From NCBI GenBank assembly GCA_017939025.1, contig JAGBAI010000005.1, positions 1 to 28,753 of the forward strand: a stretch of 28,753 nucleotides of DNA, read 5' to 3'. Below, in pieces: positions 7,204-14,496 of the stretch (the stretch's first letter is position 1; each line of letters opens with the position of its first letter). The translations under genes and the position numbers were made by a program. The notes under the pieces were generated by a model, which worked only from the letters and a program-made list of their open reading frames with translations, had not been told where the DNA came from and did no database searches. Source of the stretch: Oscillospiraceae bacterium (GTDB lineage Bacteria; Bacillota_A; Clostridia; Oscillospirales; Oscillospiraceae).

Positions 7204-9195
7204 TCAGGCACGTTTAAACTGTTTTTCCAGTTGCTTCTTACTTAAGGAAACACAGATAGGACGGCCATGGGGGCAGTATTTCAGTTCCTCGTTGGACATG
7301 ACGGCTTCACAGATGGCAAGAAGCTCTTTTTCATCATTTTTCCAGCCGGCCTTGATGGCGGCTTTGCAGGCCACGGTGTGCAGCAGCTCATCCCGGAAGG
7401 TTTCTTTTTTCTCCCGGCGGCCGGAGAGCAGGTCGGAGGCCAGGGTCTCGGCGGCATCGGCAGCATCCTCAGGGCTTAAATCCATGGGGATCTGGCGAAG
7501 AAGAATGGTGTTTTCGCCGAATTCATCGATCTCAAAGCCCAGTTCATCCAGCATGTCCTTATTGGCAAGAAGCTCGGCACAGGCAGAAGGGCTCAGCCGG
7601 ACGGGGATGGGAGTCAGCAGACTCTGGGCAGAAATCTTTTCCTGATTGGCCTTCAGCTTTTCAAAGAGAATCCGCTCATGGGCGGCATGTTTATCGATGA
7701 GGAAGGCATCGTCTCCCTCTTCTACGATAATATAGGAATTGTACAGCTCACCCACCATGCGCCATTGGGGAGTCTGGGGCATTTCCAGCGTGGTCTGCTC
7801 CATTTCCGCTTCCATTTTGAAAGGCTCTTCCGGCTTGACCGTAGGGGCCGATGTCCACATCGGCCCTTTTTCTGCAGAAGAAGCCTTGGGAGGAGTGACG
7901 ATTTGGGCATCGTCCCCTACGGTGGGGCTGGGCAAAGGGGCAGCAGAGGGAACGATAACGGATTCCCGGAGGGGAAGCATGGCGGGGCGTTCGATCTTTG
8001 CGGCGGTTGCCACAGCGGCTTCCCGTTTGGGCTGGGGCGCATCCTTCAGGGCAGTGGAGAAGGTCTTATATTCTTCGGCACTCATGGTGCGGAAGAAGGG
8101 TTCCTTTCTGGCGGGTACGCTGACAGCAGGCGCGGGTACTGGTTTCTTTTCAGGTAGGGGAGCTGGTGCCGCAGGGGGCTTCTCCTTGAATTGAATCTGG
8201 GGCCGGTCGGTCTGCTTGTTCAGTGCACCCAGAACACCGTAGTGGACGCAGTCAAAAACAGCCTTTTCCGACAGGAATTTTACCTCTGTTTTGGCGGGAT
8301 GGACGTTCACATCCACCGCGGAAGCGGGCAGGGTCAGATGGAGCACACAGGCAGGGAATTTTCCCACCATGATCTGATTGCGGTAGGCTTCCTCCAATGC
8401 GGCAATGAGGGTTTTTGACTTGACCGGCCGGTTGTTGACGAAAAAGGTCTGTAAAGAACGGCTGGGCCGGGCATCGGTGGGCTTGGAGACATAGCCTGCC
8501 AGGCTATATTGTTCCCAGCGGCTTTCCACCTTTACCATATTGGCGCATTCCCGGCCATAGACGCAGTAAACTGCTGCCTGCAGGCCGCCGTTGCCGGGGG
8601 TGGAGAGGATCTGCTTGCCGTCCCGGAGAAACTGGAAGGCTACCTCTGGATGGGCCAGTGCCTGCAATTGCACGGCGGCAGCTACACGGCTGCCCTCCAC
8701 CGTGTCGGATTTCATAAACTTCATCCGGGCGGGAGTGTTAAAGAACAGATCCCGGATGATGATGGTGGTGCCGTCGGGACAACCGGCTTCGTTTTCTTCC
8801 AGAATCTCTCCGGCTTCCAGATGGAGGCTGACACCGCAGAGGCTTCCGGCGGTTTTGGTCATCAGATCGATACGGCTGACGGAGGCGATGGCAGCCAGAG
8901 CTTCTCCACGGAAGCCCATAGTTCCGATGGCGGCCAGATCTTCCGCGGTGCGCAGCTTGGAGGTGGCATGGCGTTTGAAGGCAGTGCGGGCATCCTCGGC
9001 AGACATACCGCAGCCGTTGTCCGTAACCCGAAGGAAGGTCATGCCGCCGTCCCGGATCTCCACCGTGACCTTGGAGGCCCCGGCATCCACGGCATTTTCC
9101 AGCAGTTCCTTGACAACGGAGGCAGGACGCTCCACCACCTCACCGGCGGCAATTAAATTTGCAATATGGGGGGATAGTTGAATGATTTTGGGCAT
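7204..9195 (-). CDS. mutL: DNA mismatch repair protein MutL
   Basis: 663-aa MutL homodimer subunit linking MutS mismatch recognition to strand incision. The N-terminal GHKL ATPase is complete (LLENAVDAGA with E33/N34, DNGCGM, GFRGEAL). The C-terminal domain carries an endonuclease motif DKHAAHERILFE (501-512), a variant of DQHA(X)2E(X)4E with Lys for Gln. It also has ACKAAIKAG and CPHGRP (from C641), so it should be a nicking MutL, as in B. subtilis. ATG 9195 has AGAGG at 7 nt; the longer ORF to 9246 is repeat-derived. A 27-codon part of the Pro/Ala-rich linker (about 425-452) is translated from a paired family-A repeat at 7841-7922, without a frameshift. It is separated from mutS by the CPBP gene. 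Confidence 0.96.
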   Translation of the reverse strand: MPKIIQLSPHIANLIAAGEVVERPASVVKELLENAVDAGASKVTVEIRDGGMTFLRVTDNGCGMSAEDARTAFKRHATSKLRTAEDLAAIGTMGFRGEALAAIASVSRIDLMTKTAGSLCGVSLHLEAGEILEENEAGCPDGTTIIIRDLFFNTPARMKFMKSDTVEGSRVAAAVQLQALAHPEVAFQFLRDGKQILSTPGNGGLQAAVYCVYGRECANMVKVESRWEQYSLAGYVSKPTDARPSRSLQTFFVNNRPVKSKTLIAALEEAYRNQIMVGKFPACVLHLTLPASAVDVNVHPAKTEVKFLSEKAVFDCVHYGVLGALNKQTDRPQIQFKEKPPAAPAPLPEKKPVPAPAVSVPARKEPFFRTMSAEEYKTFSTALKDAPQPKREAAVATAAKIERPAMLPLRESVIVPSAAPLPSPTVGDDAQIVTPPKASSAEKGPMWTSAPTVKPEEPFKMEAEMEQTTLEMPQTPQWRMVGELYNSYIIVEEGDDAFLIDKHAAHERILFEKLKANQEKISAQSLLTPIPVRLSPSACAELLANKDMLDELGFEIDEFGENTILLRQIPMDLSPEDAADAAETLASDLLSGRREKKETFRDELLHTVACKAAIKAGWKNDEKELLAICEAVMSNEELKYCPHGRPICVSLSKKQLEKQFKRA
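7841..7922. repeat. palindromic repeat family A, paired copy inside mutL
   Basis: The left unit is GTAGGGGCCGATGTCCACAT (7841-7860) followed by CGGCCC. The right unit is GACGATTTGGGCATCGTCCC (7897-7916) followed by CTACGG. The outer ends are inverted repeats (GTAGGGG / CCCCTAC), as in the intergenic pairs at 9226 and 10021. The block is ~81 bp, a multiple of three, and is open in the mutL frame. Confidence 0.85.
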
Positions 9196-9225
9196 AGATA
9201 TACCTCTTTTGGATGGATAGCCCAT

Positions 9226-9308
9226 CGTAGGGGGCGATGTCCACACCGCCCCTTGGTGGAAGGAGTCAGATTTCGGAAAAGGGCCGATGTGGGCATCGGC
9301 CCCTGCGG
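9226..9308. repeat. palindromic repeat family A, paired copy between CPBP gene and mutL
   Basis: The left unit starts CGTAGGGGGCGATGTCCACA (9226-9245) and the right unit has GGGCCGATGTGGGCATCGG and ends CCCCTGCGG. The pair fills most of the 121-bp spacer between the CPBP stop codon and the mutL start. Confidence 0.85.
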
Positions 9309-9316
9309 GGTGGCGG

Positions 9317-10009
9317 TTACATGGCTGTAATGGTGATGTAATTTACGGCAGCGTGGATGAGAATAGGGGCGATGATGGTGTCACCCCGGACATAGCTCCA
9401 GCCGAGACACAGTCCGGCGGGAAGGTATTGCAGCACTGCCAGGATCAGTTCCAGGGCAGAATATTGGCCAATGTAACCTAAAATATGGATGCAGGCAAAA
9501 GCCAGCATGGAAACAAGGTAGGCTGCCAGCTGGGACTTTTTATAAAGATTCCGGAAAATCAGTCCCCGGTAGAAGCATTCCTCCACCGGTGGTACCAGTA
9601 TCACCGTGCCAATGAGCATCAGGAAGGAATTGCCCCGGCTCATGGCGCCGATGGCTTCATCATTGTAATTGGTAAAGGAAGGTACCAGCAGCGATACCAG
9701 CCAGTCGGTCAGATAAAAACAGGCAAAGTAGGCTACAAAGCCTAAGATCACTGCTTCACACAGAACCAGAGGATGCTGGAAGGCCTGAGACAGAGAACGG
9801 CTCAAAAAGTCATGAAAAATCACCAGCATGGCGATGAAATTCGTAAGATAAAAGACAAAATTCAGCTCGGCATCCCGTAAGGGCTGTTCCAGATGACTGT
9901 TGATAAAGTGCAGAAGACTGGGCAGGAAAATCAGCTGGAAGGCCAGATAGCAAAATCCGCTGATGGTTTCCTGAGAGGAAGGACAGGGAGATACAGTTCG
10001 TTTTTTCAT
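9317..10009 (-). CDS. CPBP-family intramembrane metalloprotease (CAAX/Abi type)
   Basis: 230-aa polytopic membrane protein of the CPBP family (Rce1/Abi fold), with about six hydrophobic segments. All three active-site motifs are intact: EECFYR (E143, E144, R148), FACIH (F171, H175) and HAAVN (H219, N223), so it should be catalytically competent. Substrates are unknown; family roles include prenyl-protein processing in eukaryotes and bacteriocin immunity or peptide-pheromone processing in Firmicutes. I start it at ATG 10009 (MKKRTV); there is no good ribosome binding site before it, and the longer ORF to 10111 only reads repeat DNA. It interrupts the usual mutS-mutL adjacency and has a paired family-A repeat on each side. 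Confidence 0.85.
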   Translation of the reverse strand: MKKRTVSPCPSSQETISGFCYLAFQLIFLPSLLHFINSHLEQPLRDAELNFVFYLTNFIAMLVIFHDFLSRSLSQAFQHPLVLCEAVILGFVAYFACFYLTDWLVSLLVPSFTNYNDEAIGAMSRGNSFLMLIGTVILVPPVEECFYRGLIFRNLYKKSQLAAYLVSMLAFACIHILGYIGQYSALELILAVLQYLPAGLCLGWSYVRGDTIIAPILIHAAVNYITITAM

Positions 10010-10020
10010 AATGGCTTTTT

Positions 10021-10099
10021 GTAGGGGCCGATATTCACATCGGCCATAAGTGCATGGCAGAAAACGTATGTGGGCCGATGTGGGCATCGTCCCTACGAA
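10021..10099. repeat. palindromic repeat family A, paired copy between mutS and CPBP gene
   Basis: The left unit is GTAGGGGCCGATATTCACAT (10022-10041, followed by CGGCC) and the right unit is GGGCCGATGTGGGCATCG followed by TCCCTACGA. It occupies nearly all of the 98-bp spacer between the mutS stop codon and the CPBP start. Confidence 0.85.
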
Positions 10100-10107
10100 G
10101 TACGCTG

Positions 10108-12714
10108 TCAATTTAACAGTTTCTTGAGCTTATACAGCTCATTCATGGCTTCGATGGGGGTCAGAGTTTCCACGGTAATGGCGTTCAAAGCGGCGATGAT
10201 CTGCTGACCGGTTAAGTCCAGCATGCTCACCTGATCCTCAGGTTCTTTGGCCTCAGCGGCGCGGGCGGGAGCAGTGCCCTCGGCCTCCAGCTCTGCCAGG
10301 ATCTCTCTTGCCCGGCTGATGACCACATTGGGGATGCCTGCCAGTTTTGCGACCTCAATACCGTAGCTGTCGTCAGTGGCACCGGGGACGATTTTCCGCA
10401 GAAAGATCATCTGATCGCCCCGCTTTTTTACAGCGATGTTGTAGTTTTTCACATTGGGAAGAACCTCTTCCATGGTGGAAAGCTCGTGGTAATGGGTGGC
10501 AAAGAGGGTTTTGGCACCTAAGCGCTTGGGGCTGGCGGCATATTCCAGCACCGCCCGGGCAATGGCCATGCCGTCGTAAGTAGAGGTACCCCGGCCAATT
10601 TCGTCCAGAATCAGCAGGCTGCGGGAGGTGGCATATTTCAGAATGGTGGCAACCTCTGCCATTTCTACCATGAAGGTGGACTGGCCGGAGGCCAGGTCAT
10701 CGCTGGCACCGATTCTGGTAAAGACCCGATCCACAATGCCGATCTTGGCGCTGCGGGCAGGCACGAAGGAGCCCATCTGGGCCATGAGGACGATGAGGGC
10801 CACCTGGCGCATATAGGTGGATTTACCGGCCATGTTGGGGCCGGTTATGATGGCTACCTGGTTGTTTTCCGCACCCAGTTCGGTGTCGTTGGGGACAAAC
10901 AGGGAATCCTTCAGTACCGCCTCCACCACGGGATGGCGGCCCCCTTCAATGGAGATCTCCCGGCTCAGGGTGATCTCGGGGCGGCAGTAGCCTCTCTGAA
11001 CGGCAACCGCAGCCAGGGAGCACAGGGCATCGGCAGCGGCCACGGCAGCAGCGGTCTGCTGCACCCGGGCAGCCTGTTGGGCCAGATGCTCCCGGAGTTT
11101 CACAAAAATCTGATATTCCAGAACGGTGAGCCGGTCTTTGGCGGTAAGCACCTGGTTTTCCAGCTCTTTCAGCTCCTGGGTGATATAGCGTTCGCAGTTG
11201 GCAAGGGTCTGCTTGCGGACATAGCTGGCGGGAACCTGATCCATAAAGGATTTGGAAACCTCAATATAATAGCCGAAAACCCGGTTAAAGCCCACTTTCA
11301 AGGTGCGGATGCCGGTCTTTTCCCGCTCGGAGGCTTCAATGGCGGCGATGGTGCCGCTGCCGCCTTCCATGATATCCCGGAGACGGTCGGCTTCAGCATT
11401 GGCACCCTTGCGGATAATGCCGCCCTCCCGGATGGTCAGGGGAGGTTCGTCCACGATGGTGTTTTCAATCAGATCGGCGCAGTCCTGCAGACCGTCAATA
11501 TGCTGCTCCAGTTTCCGCAGCAGGGGAGCTTCGCATTTGCTCAGCTGCCGTTTTACCTCCGGCAGGGCACGGAAGCCCCGGGCCAGTCCCAGAAGATCTC
11601 TGGCATTGACAGTGCCGGTAACGATCCGGGTCATAACACGCTCTAAGTCTGTCACATCCCGCAGGGCTTCTTCCAGCTCGCACCGGACGATGATATTGTC
11701 CACCAGATCTTCCACAGCGCTGTGGCGGCGGGTGATCTCGGCGGGATCCAGGAGGGGCTTTTCCAGCCAGGAACGGAGCATCCGTCCGCCCATGGCGGTG
11801 TGGGTCTTGTCCAGAACCCAAAGCAATGTGCCCTTTTTCTCCTTGGAGCGCATGGTTTCCGTCAGCTCCAGATTGCGCCGGGCATCCATGTCCAGCTCCA
11901 TAAAACGGCCGGTGGTATAATATTGCAGCTCCCGGATGTGCCGGAGGTCATTTTTCTGGATCCACAGAAGGGTTTTCAGCAGGGCACCGGAGGAAATGAC
12001 AGCGGCGGGCATGCCGGTTAAGCCCAGCTGGGAAAGGTTCTGCTGGAAGTGGTTTTCCAGAGTTTCCTCTGCGGTTTCCAGCCGAAAATCTTCGCTTTTT
12101 CCCTCGTTGACACAGCAGCTTAAGCGCCGGAACAGGGCATCGTCGATGAGTGTGTTTTCCACGCCCCAGCCATAGCGGATGATCTCACTGGGGGAGAACC
12201 GGCCCAATTCGGAAGCTACGCTCTGAGGATCGGTGCAGAGGGTTACGAAAAAGGCACCGGTGGAAACATCACAGAAGCTAAGGCCATATTTGCCGCTTTC
12301 ACCGTAGATACAGCCGATGTAGTTATTCTTGTTTTCGTCCAGCATGCAGCTTTCGGTAACGGTGCCGGGGGTGACGATGCGGGTGATCTCCCGCTCCACC
12401 AGTCCCTTGGTGGTGGCGGGATCACTCATCTGCTCGCAAATGGCAACCTTATAGCCCTTCTGGACAAGTCTTGCGATATAGGAATCCACACTGTGATAGG
12501 GCACGCCGCACATGGGCGTCTGCTCTTCCTTGGGCTTGCCCCGGTCCCGGGTGGTCAGGGTCAGATCCAGCTCCCGGGCAGCGGTTTTGGCATCGTCATT
12601 GAACATCTCGTAGAAGTCGCCCAGGCGGAAAAACAGGATGCAGTCCTGATTGTCCTCCTTGATCTGCTGATACTGCCGCTGCATGGGAGTAAGCTCGTTT
12701 GTCGCTTTAGCCAT
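10108..12714 (-). CDS. mutS: DNA mismatch repair protein MutS
   Basis: 868-aa mismatch-recognition ATPase. The N-terminal domain I has the mismatch-reading FYE motif in FFRLGDFYEMFNDDA. The clamp and lever domains follow, then the ABC-type ATPase with Walker A GPNMAGKST (from G625), the Walker B region LLILDEIGRGTSTYDG and ATHYHEL. The C-terminus holds the usual short dimerisation tail. Length is normal for MutS1. ATG 12714 gives the family start MAKATNELTPMQRQY; the ribosome binding site before it is weak. It lies downstream of miaB and upstream of the CPBP gene and mutL. Confidence 0.97.
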   Translation of the reverse strand: MAKATNELTPMQRQYQQIKEDNQDCILFFRLGDFYEMFNDDAKTAARELDLTLTTRDRGKPKEEQTPMCGVPYHSVDSYIARLVQKGYKVAICEQMSDPATTKGLVEREITRIVTPGTVTESCMLDENKNNYIGCIYGESGKYGLSFCDVSTGAFFVTLCTDPQSVASELGRFSPSEIIRYGWGVENTLIDDALFRRLSCCVNEGKSEDFRLETAEETLENHFQQNLSQLGLTGMPAAVISSGALLKTLLWIQKNDLRHIRELQYYTTGRFMELDMDARRNLELTETMRSKEKKGTLLWVLDKTHTAMGGRMLRSWLEKPLLDPAEITRRHSAVEDLVDNIIVRCELEEALRDVTDLERVMTRIVTGTVNARDLLGLARGFRALPEVKRQLSKCEAPLLRKLEQHIDGLQDCADLIENTIVDEPPLTIREGGIIRKGANAEADRLRDIMEGGSGTIAAIEASEREKTGIRTLKVGFNRVFGYYIEVSKSFMDQVPASYVRKQTLANCERYITQELKELENQVLTAKDRLTVLEYQIFVKLREHLAQQAARVQQTAAAVAAADALCSLAAVAVQRGYCRPEITLSREISIEGGRHPVVEAVLKDSLFVPNDTELGAENNQVAIITGPNMAGKSTYMRQVALIVLMAQMGSFVPARSAKIGIVDRVFTRIGASDDLASGQSTFMVEMAEVATILKYATSRSLLILDEIGRGTSTYDGMAIARAVLEYAASPKRLGAKTLFATHYHELSTMEEVLPNVKNYNIAVKKRGDQMIFLRKIVPGATDDSYGIEVAKLAGIPNVVISRAREILAELEAEGTAPARAAEAKEPEDQVSMLDLTGQQIIAALNAITVETLTPIEAMNELYKLKKLLN

Positions 12715-12743
12715 ATAATCTATCTCTATCCTTTTCTGCAATC

Positions 12744-12835
12744 AAATGCAAAATTCAAAATGCACAATGCAAAATGATGGAATCCGCTTCGCGGATGTAA
12801 TTGAAAAAGTGGAAGCAACGGATCAATTCTGCATT
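12744..12835. repeat. TGCAAAAT-type repeat family C, copy 1 (miaB-mutS spacer)
   Basis: The left arm is made of ATGCAAAATTCAAAATGC and CAATGCAAAATG units, the centre is a small hairpin ATCCGCTTCGCGGAT (about 12781-12795), and the right arm is a shorter inverted remnant (ATTCTGCATTT). The right arm contains the last codons and the stop codon of miaB. Confidence 0.7.
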
Positions 12836-14229
12836 TCGCCCGTCAGACTCCAGGTGGTGGCACCGGTGATTTTCAGATTCTGATAGGTACCGATAAGACT
12901 GTCGCAGCCGGAAAAGCGTACCAGTCTGCCGCCTTCGGTTCGGGCGGTGAGCAGATCCTTGTCCTTGCCGTCTACCAGACAGGGCAGGACTTTTCCAATA
13001 TAATTATTATGAATTTCCTCGGAAATACTGTTCTGAACAGCACAGAGTTTGTCAAAACGGCGGCTCTTTTCTTCCTTGGGTGTGGGATCCTCCATTTTGG
13101 CGGCAGGTGTGCCGGGCCGGGGGGAGAAAATGAAGGTAAACAGGCTGTCATAGTGAACCTGCTGGATCAGGGAGATGGTCTCCTCAAATTCTTCTTCTGT
13201 CTCTCCGGGGAAGCCCACGATGACATCAGAGGTTAGAACCAGATCAGGCATGACTTTTTTTGCATAGAGAACCTTTTCCAGATAAGTTTCCCGGTCGTAG
13301 TGGCGGTTCATAGCCTTTAAAACCCGGGAGGAACCGGACTGGAAGGGAAGATGCAGCTGCTTGGCGATTTTCTCGTGCCTGGCCATGGTATCAAAGAGCT
13401 TGAAGGAGGCATCCCGGGGGTGGCTGGTCATGAAACGGATCTTGAATTCGCCGGGGATTCCGGCAATTGCCTCCAAAAGGTCTGCAAAATCCATGCCGCA
13501 GTTCAGATCCTTGCCGTAGGAATTGACGTTCTGACCCAAAAGGGTAATTTCCTTGGCGCCGGCTTCAATGACAGCGCGGCATTCGGCCAGGATATCCTCC
13601 GGCTGGCGGCTCCGTTCCCGGCCCCGGACGTAGGGCACGATGCAGTAGGTGCAGAAATTGTTGCAGCCGTACATGATGGAGACCCAGGCCTTCAGTCTGG
13701 AGTCCCGTACCTGAGGAATGCCCTCGGCAATGGAGCCGGGCTCGTCCTCAATGAAGAACTGACGTTTCTTCTTATTTAAAACGTTCCACAGAATTTCCGG
13801 GAACTGCCACAGATGGTGGGTGGAGAACACGCCGTCCACATGGGGATAGCTTTTTTTGATCCGGTCGGAAACCTTGGTTTCACCGGCCATACAGCCGCAC
13901 AGGAAAATCTTCTGCCGGGGATGGCGGCGCTTGGTGTGGGTCAGGGCGCCTAAGTTGCCGAAAACCCGCTGCTCGGCATGCTCCCGGATGGCGCAGGTGT
14001 TCATAATCACAACGTCGGAACCCTCCGCCTCCTGAACGATGGAGTAGCCGCACTGGGTCAGGTAGCCCCGGAGTTTTTCGGAATCCGCCTCATTCTGCTG
14101 GCAGCCGTAGGTCTCCACATAGGCGGTAGGCGTAATGCCTTCAGACTGCCAGTAAGCGGCAATTTTATCACAATAGGCAAACTGGGCATCCAGCTGTGCC
14201 TGGGAAATAACAGTAGTTTTGGTATTCAT
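12823..14229 (-). CDS. miaB: tRNA-2-methylthio-N6-dimethylallyladenosine synthase
   Basis: 468-aa radical-SAM methylthiotransferase that converts i6A37 to ms2i6A37 using two 4Fe-4S clusters. The N-terminal UPF0004 cysteines are C43 (ETYGCQQNE), C79 (MNTCAIREHAE) and C113 (LCGCM). The radical-SAM triad is C189, C193, C196 in MYGCNNFCTYC. A TRAM domain occupies roughly the last 65 residues. The start at ATG 14229 has GGAGG with 7-nt spacing. The final residues (E-M-Q-N) and stop lie within a family-C repeat, so the natural C-terminus may have been altered slightly. It is the first gene of the minus-strand cluster with mutS, mutL, miaA and hfq, behind a good promoter. Confidence 0.96.
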   Translation of the reverse strand: MNTKTTVISQAQLDAQFAYCDKIAAYWQSEGITPTAYVETYGCQQNEADSEKLRGYLTQCGYSIVQEAEGSDVVIMNTCAIREHAEQRVFGNLGALTHTKRRHPRQKIFLCGCMAGETKVSDRIKKSYPHVDGVFSTHHLWQFPEILWNVLNKKKRQFFIEDEPGSIAEGIPQVRDSRLKAWVSIMYGCNNFCTYCIVPYVRGRERSRQPEDILAECRAVIEAGAKEITLLGQNVNSYGKDLNCGMDFADLLEAIAGIPGEFKIRFMTSHPRDASFKLFDTMARHEKIAKQLHLPFQSGSSRVLKAMNRHYDRETYLEKVLYAKKVMPDLVLTSDVIVGFPGETEEEFEETISLIQQVHYDSLFTFIFSPRPGTPAAKMEDPTPKEEKSRRFDKLCAVQNSISEEIHNNYIGKVLPCLVDGKDKDLLTARTEGGRLVRFSGCDSLIGTYQNLKITGATTWSLTGEMQN

Positions 14230-14264
14230 GGGGATTCCTCCGAAGGATAATATCTCAACTATAA

Positions 14265-14293
14265 ATAATAGCATTTTTTAATGGAGTTTGCAA
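14265..14293 (-). promoter_or_regulatory. sigma-A-type promoter of the miaB operon
   Basis: On the minus strand there is a -35 TTGCAA (14293-14288), a 17-bp spacer and a -10 TATTAT (14270-14265), ~35 bp upstream of the miaB start. Spacing is ideal and both hexamers are close to consensus. Confidence 0.75.
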
Positions 14294-14428
14294 GGGCTAT
14301 TGGCGATGAAAGGGAAAGATAATTTACGGTTTGTGGGGCTGCATTGTGTATGCCGCTGCCCTGTCCTTGCCGTTGAATTTCCTGAATGTTGCGCCGGACT
14401 CTAATTTGTAAACAATCTGTTGCCGCTC

Positions 14429-14457
14429 TTGCAATCTTCTTTGAAGGGTGATAAACT
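14429..14457 (+). promoter_or_regulatory. putative promoter of the PpiC-type foldase gene
   Basis: TTGCAA (14429-14434), a 17-bp spacer and TAAACT (14452-14457), with TG one base before the -10 (extended -10 element), 40 bp upstream of the ATG. The -10 is only a partial match, so the call is moderate. Confidence 0.45.
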
Positions 14458-14496
14458 GTTACGGTTACTTTTACTCTGGGAAAAGAGGATATTTAT

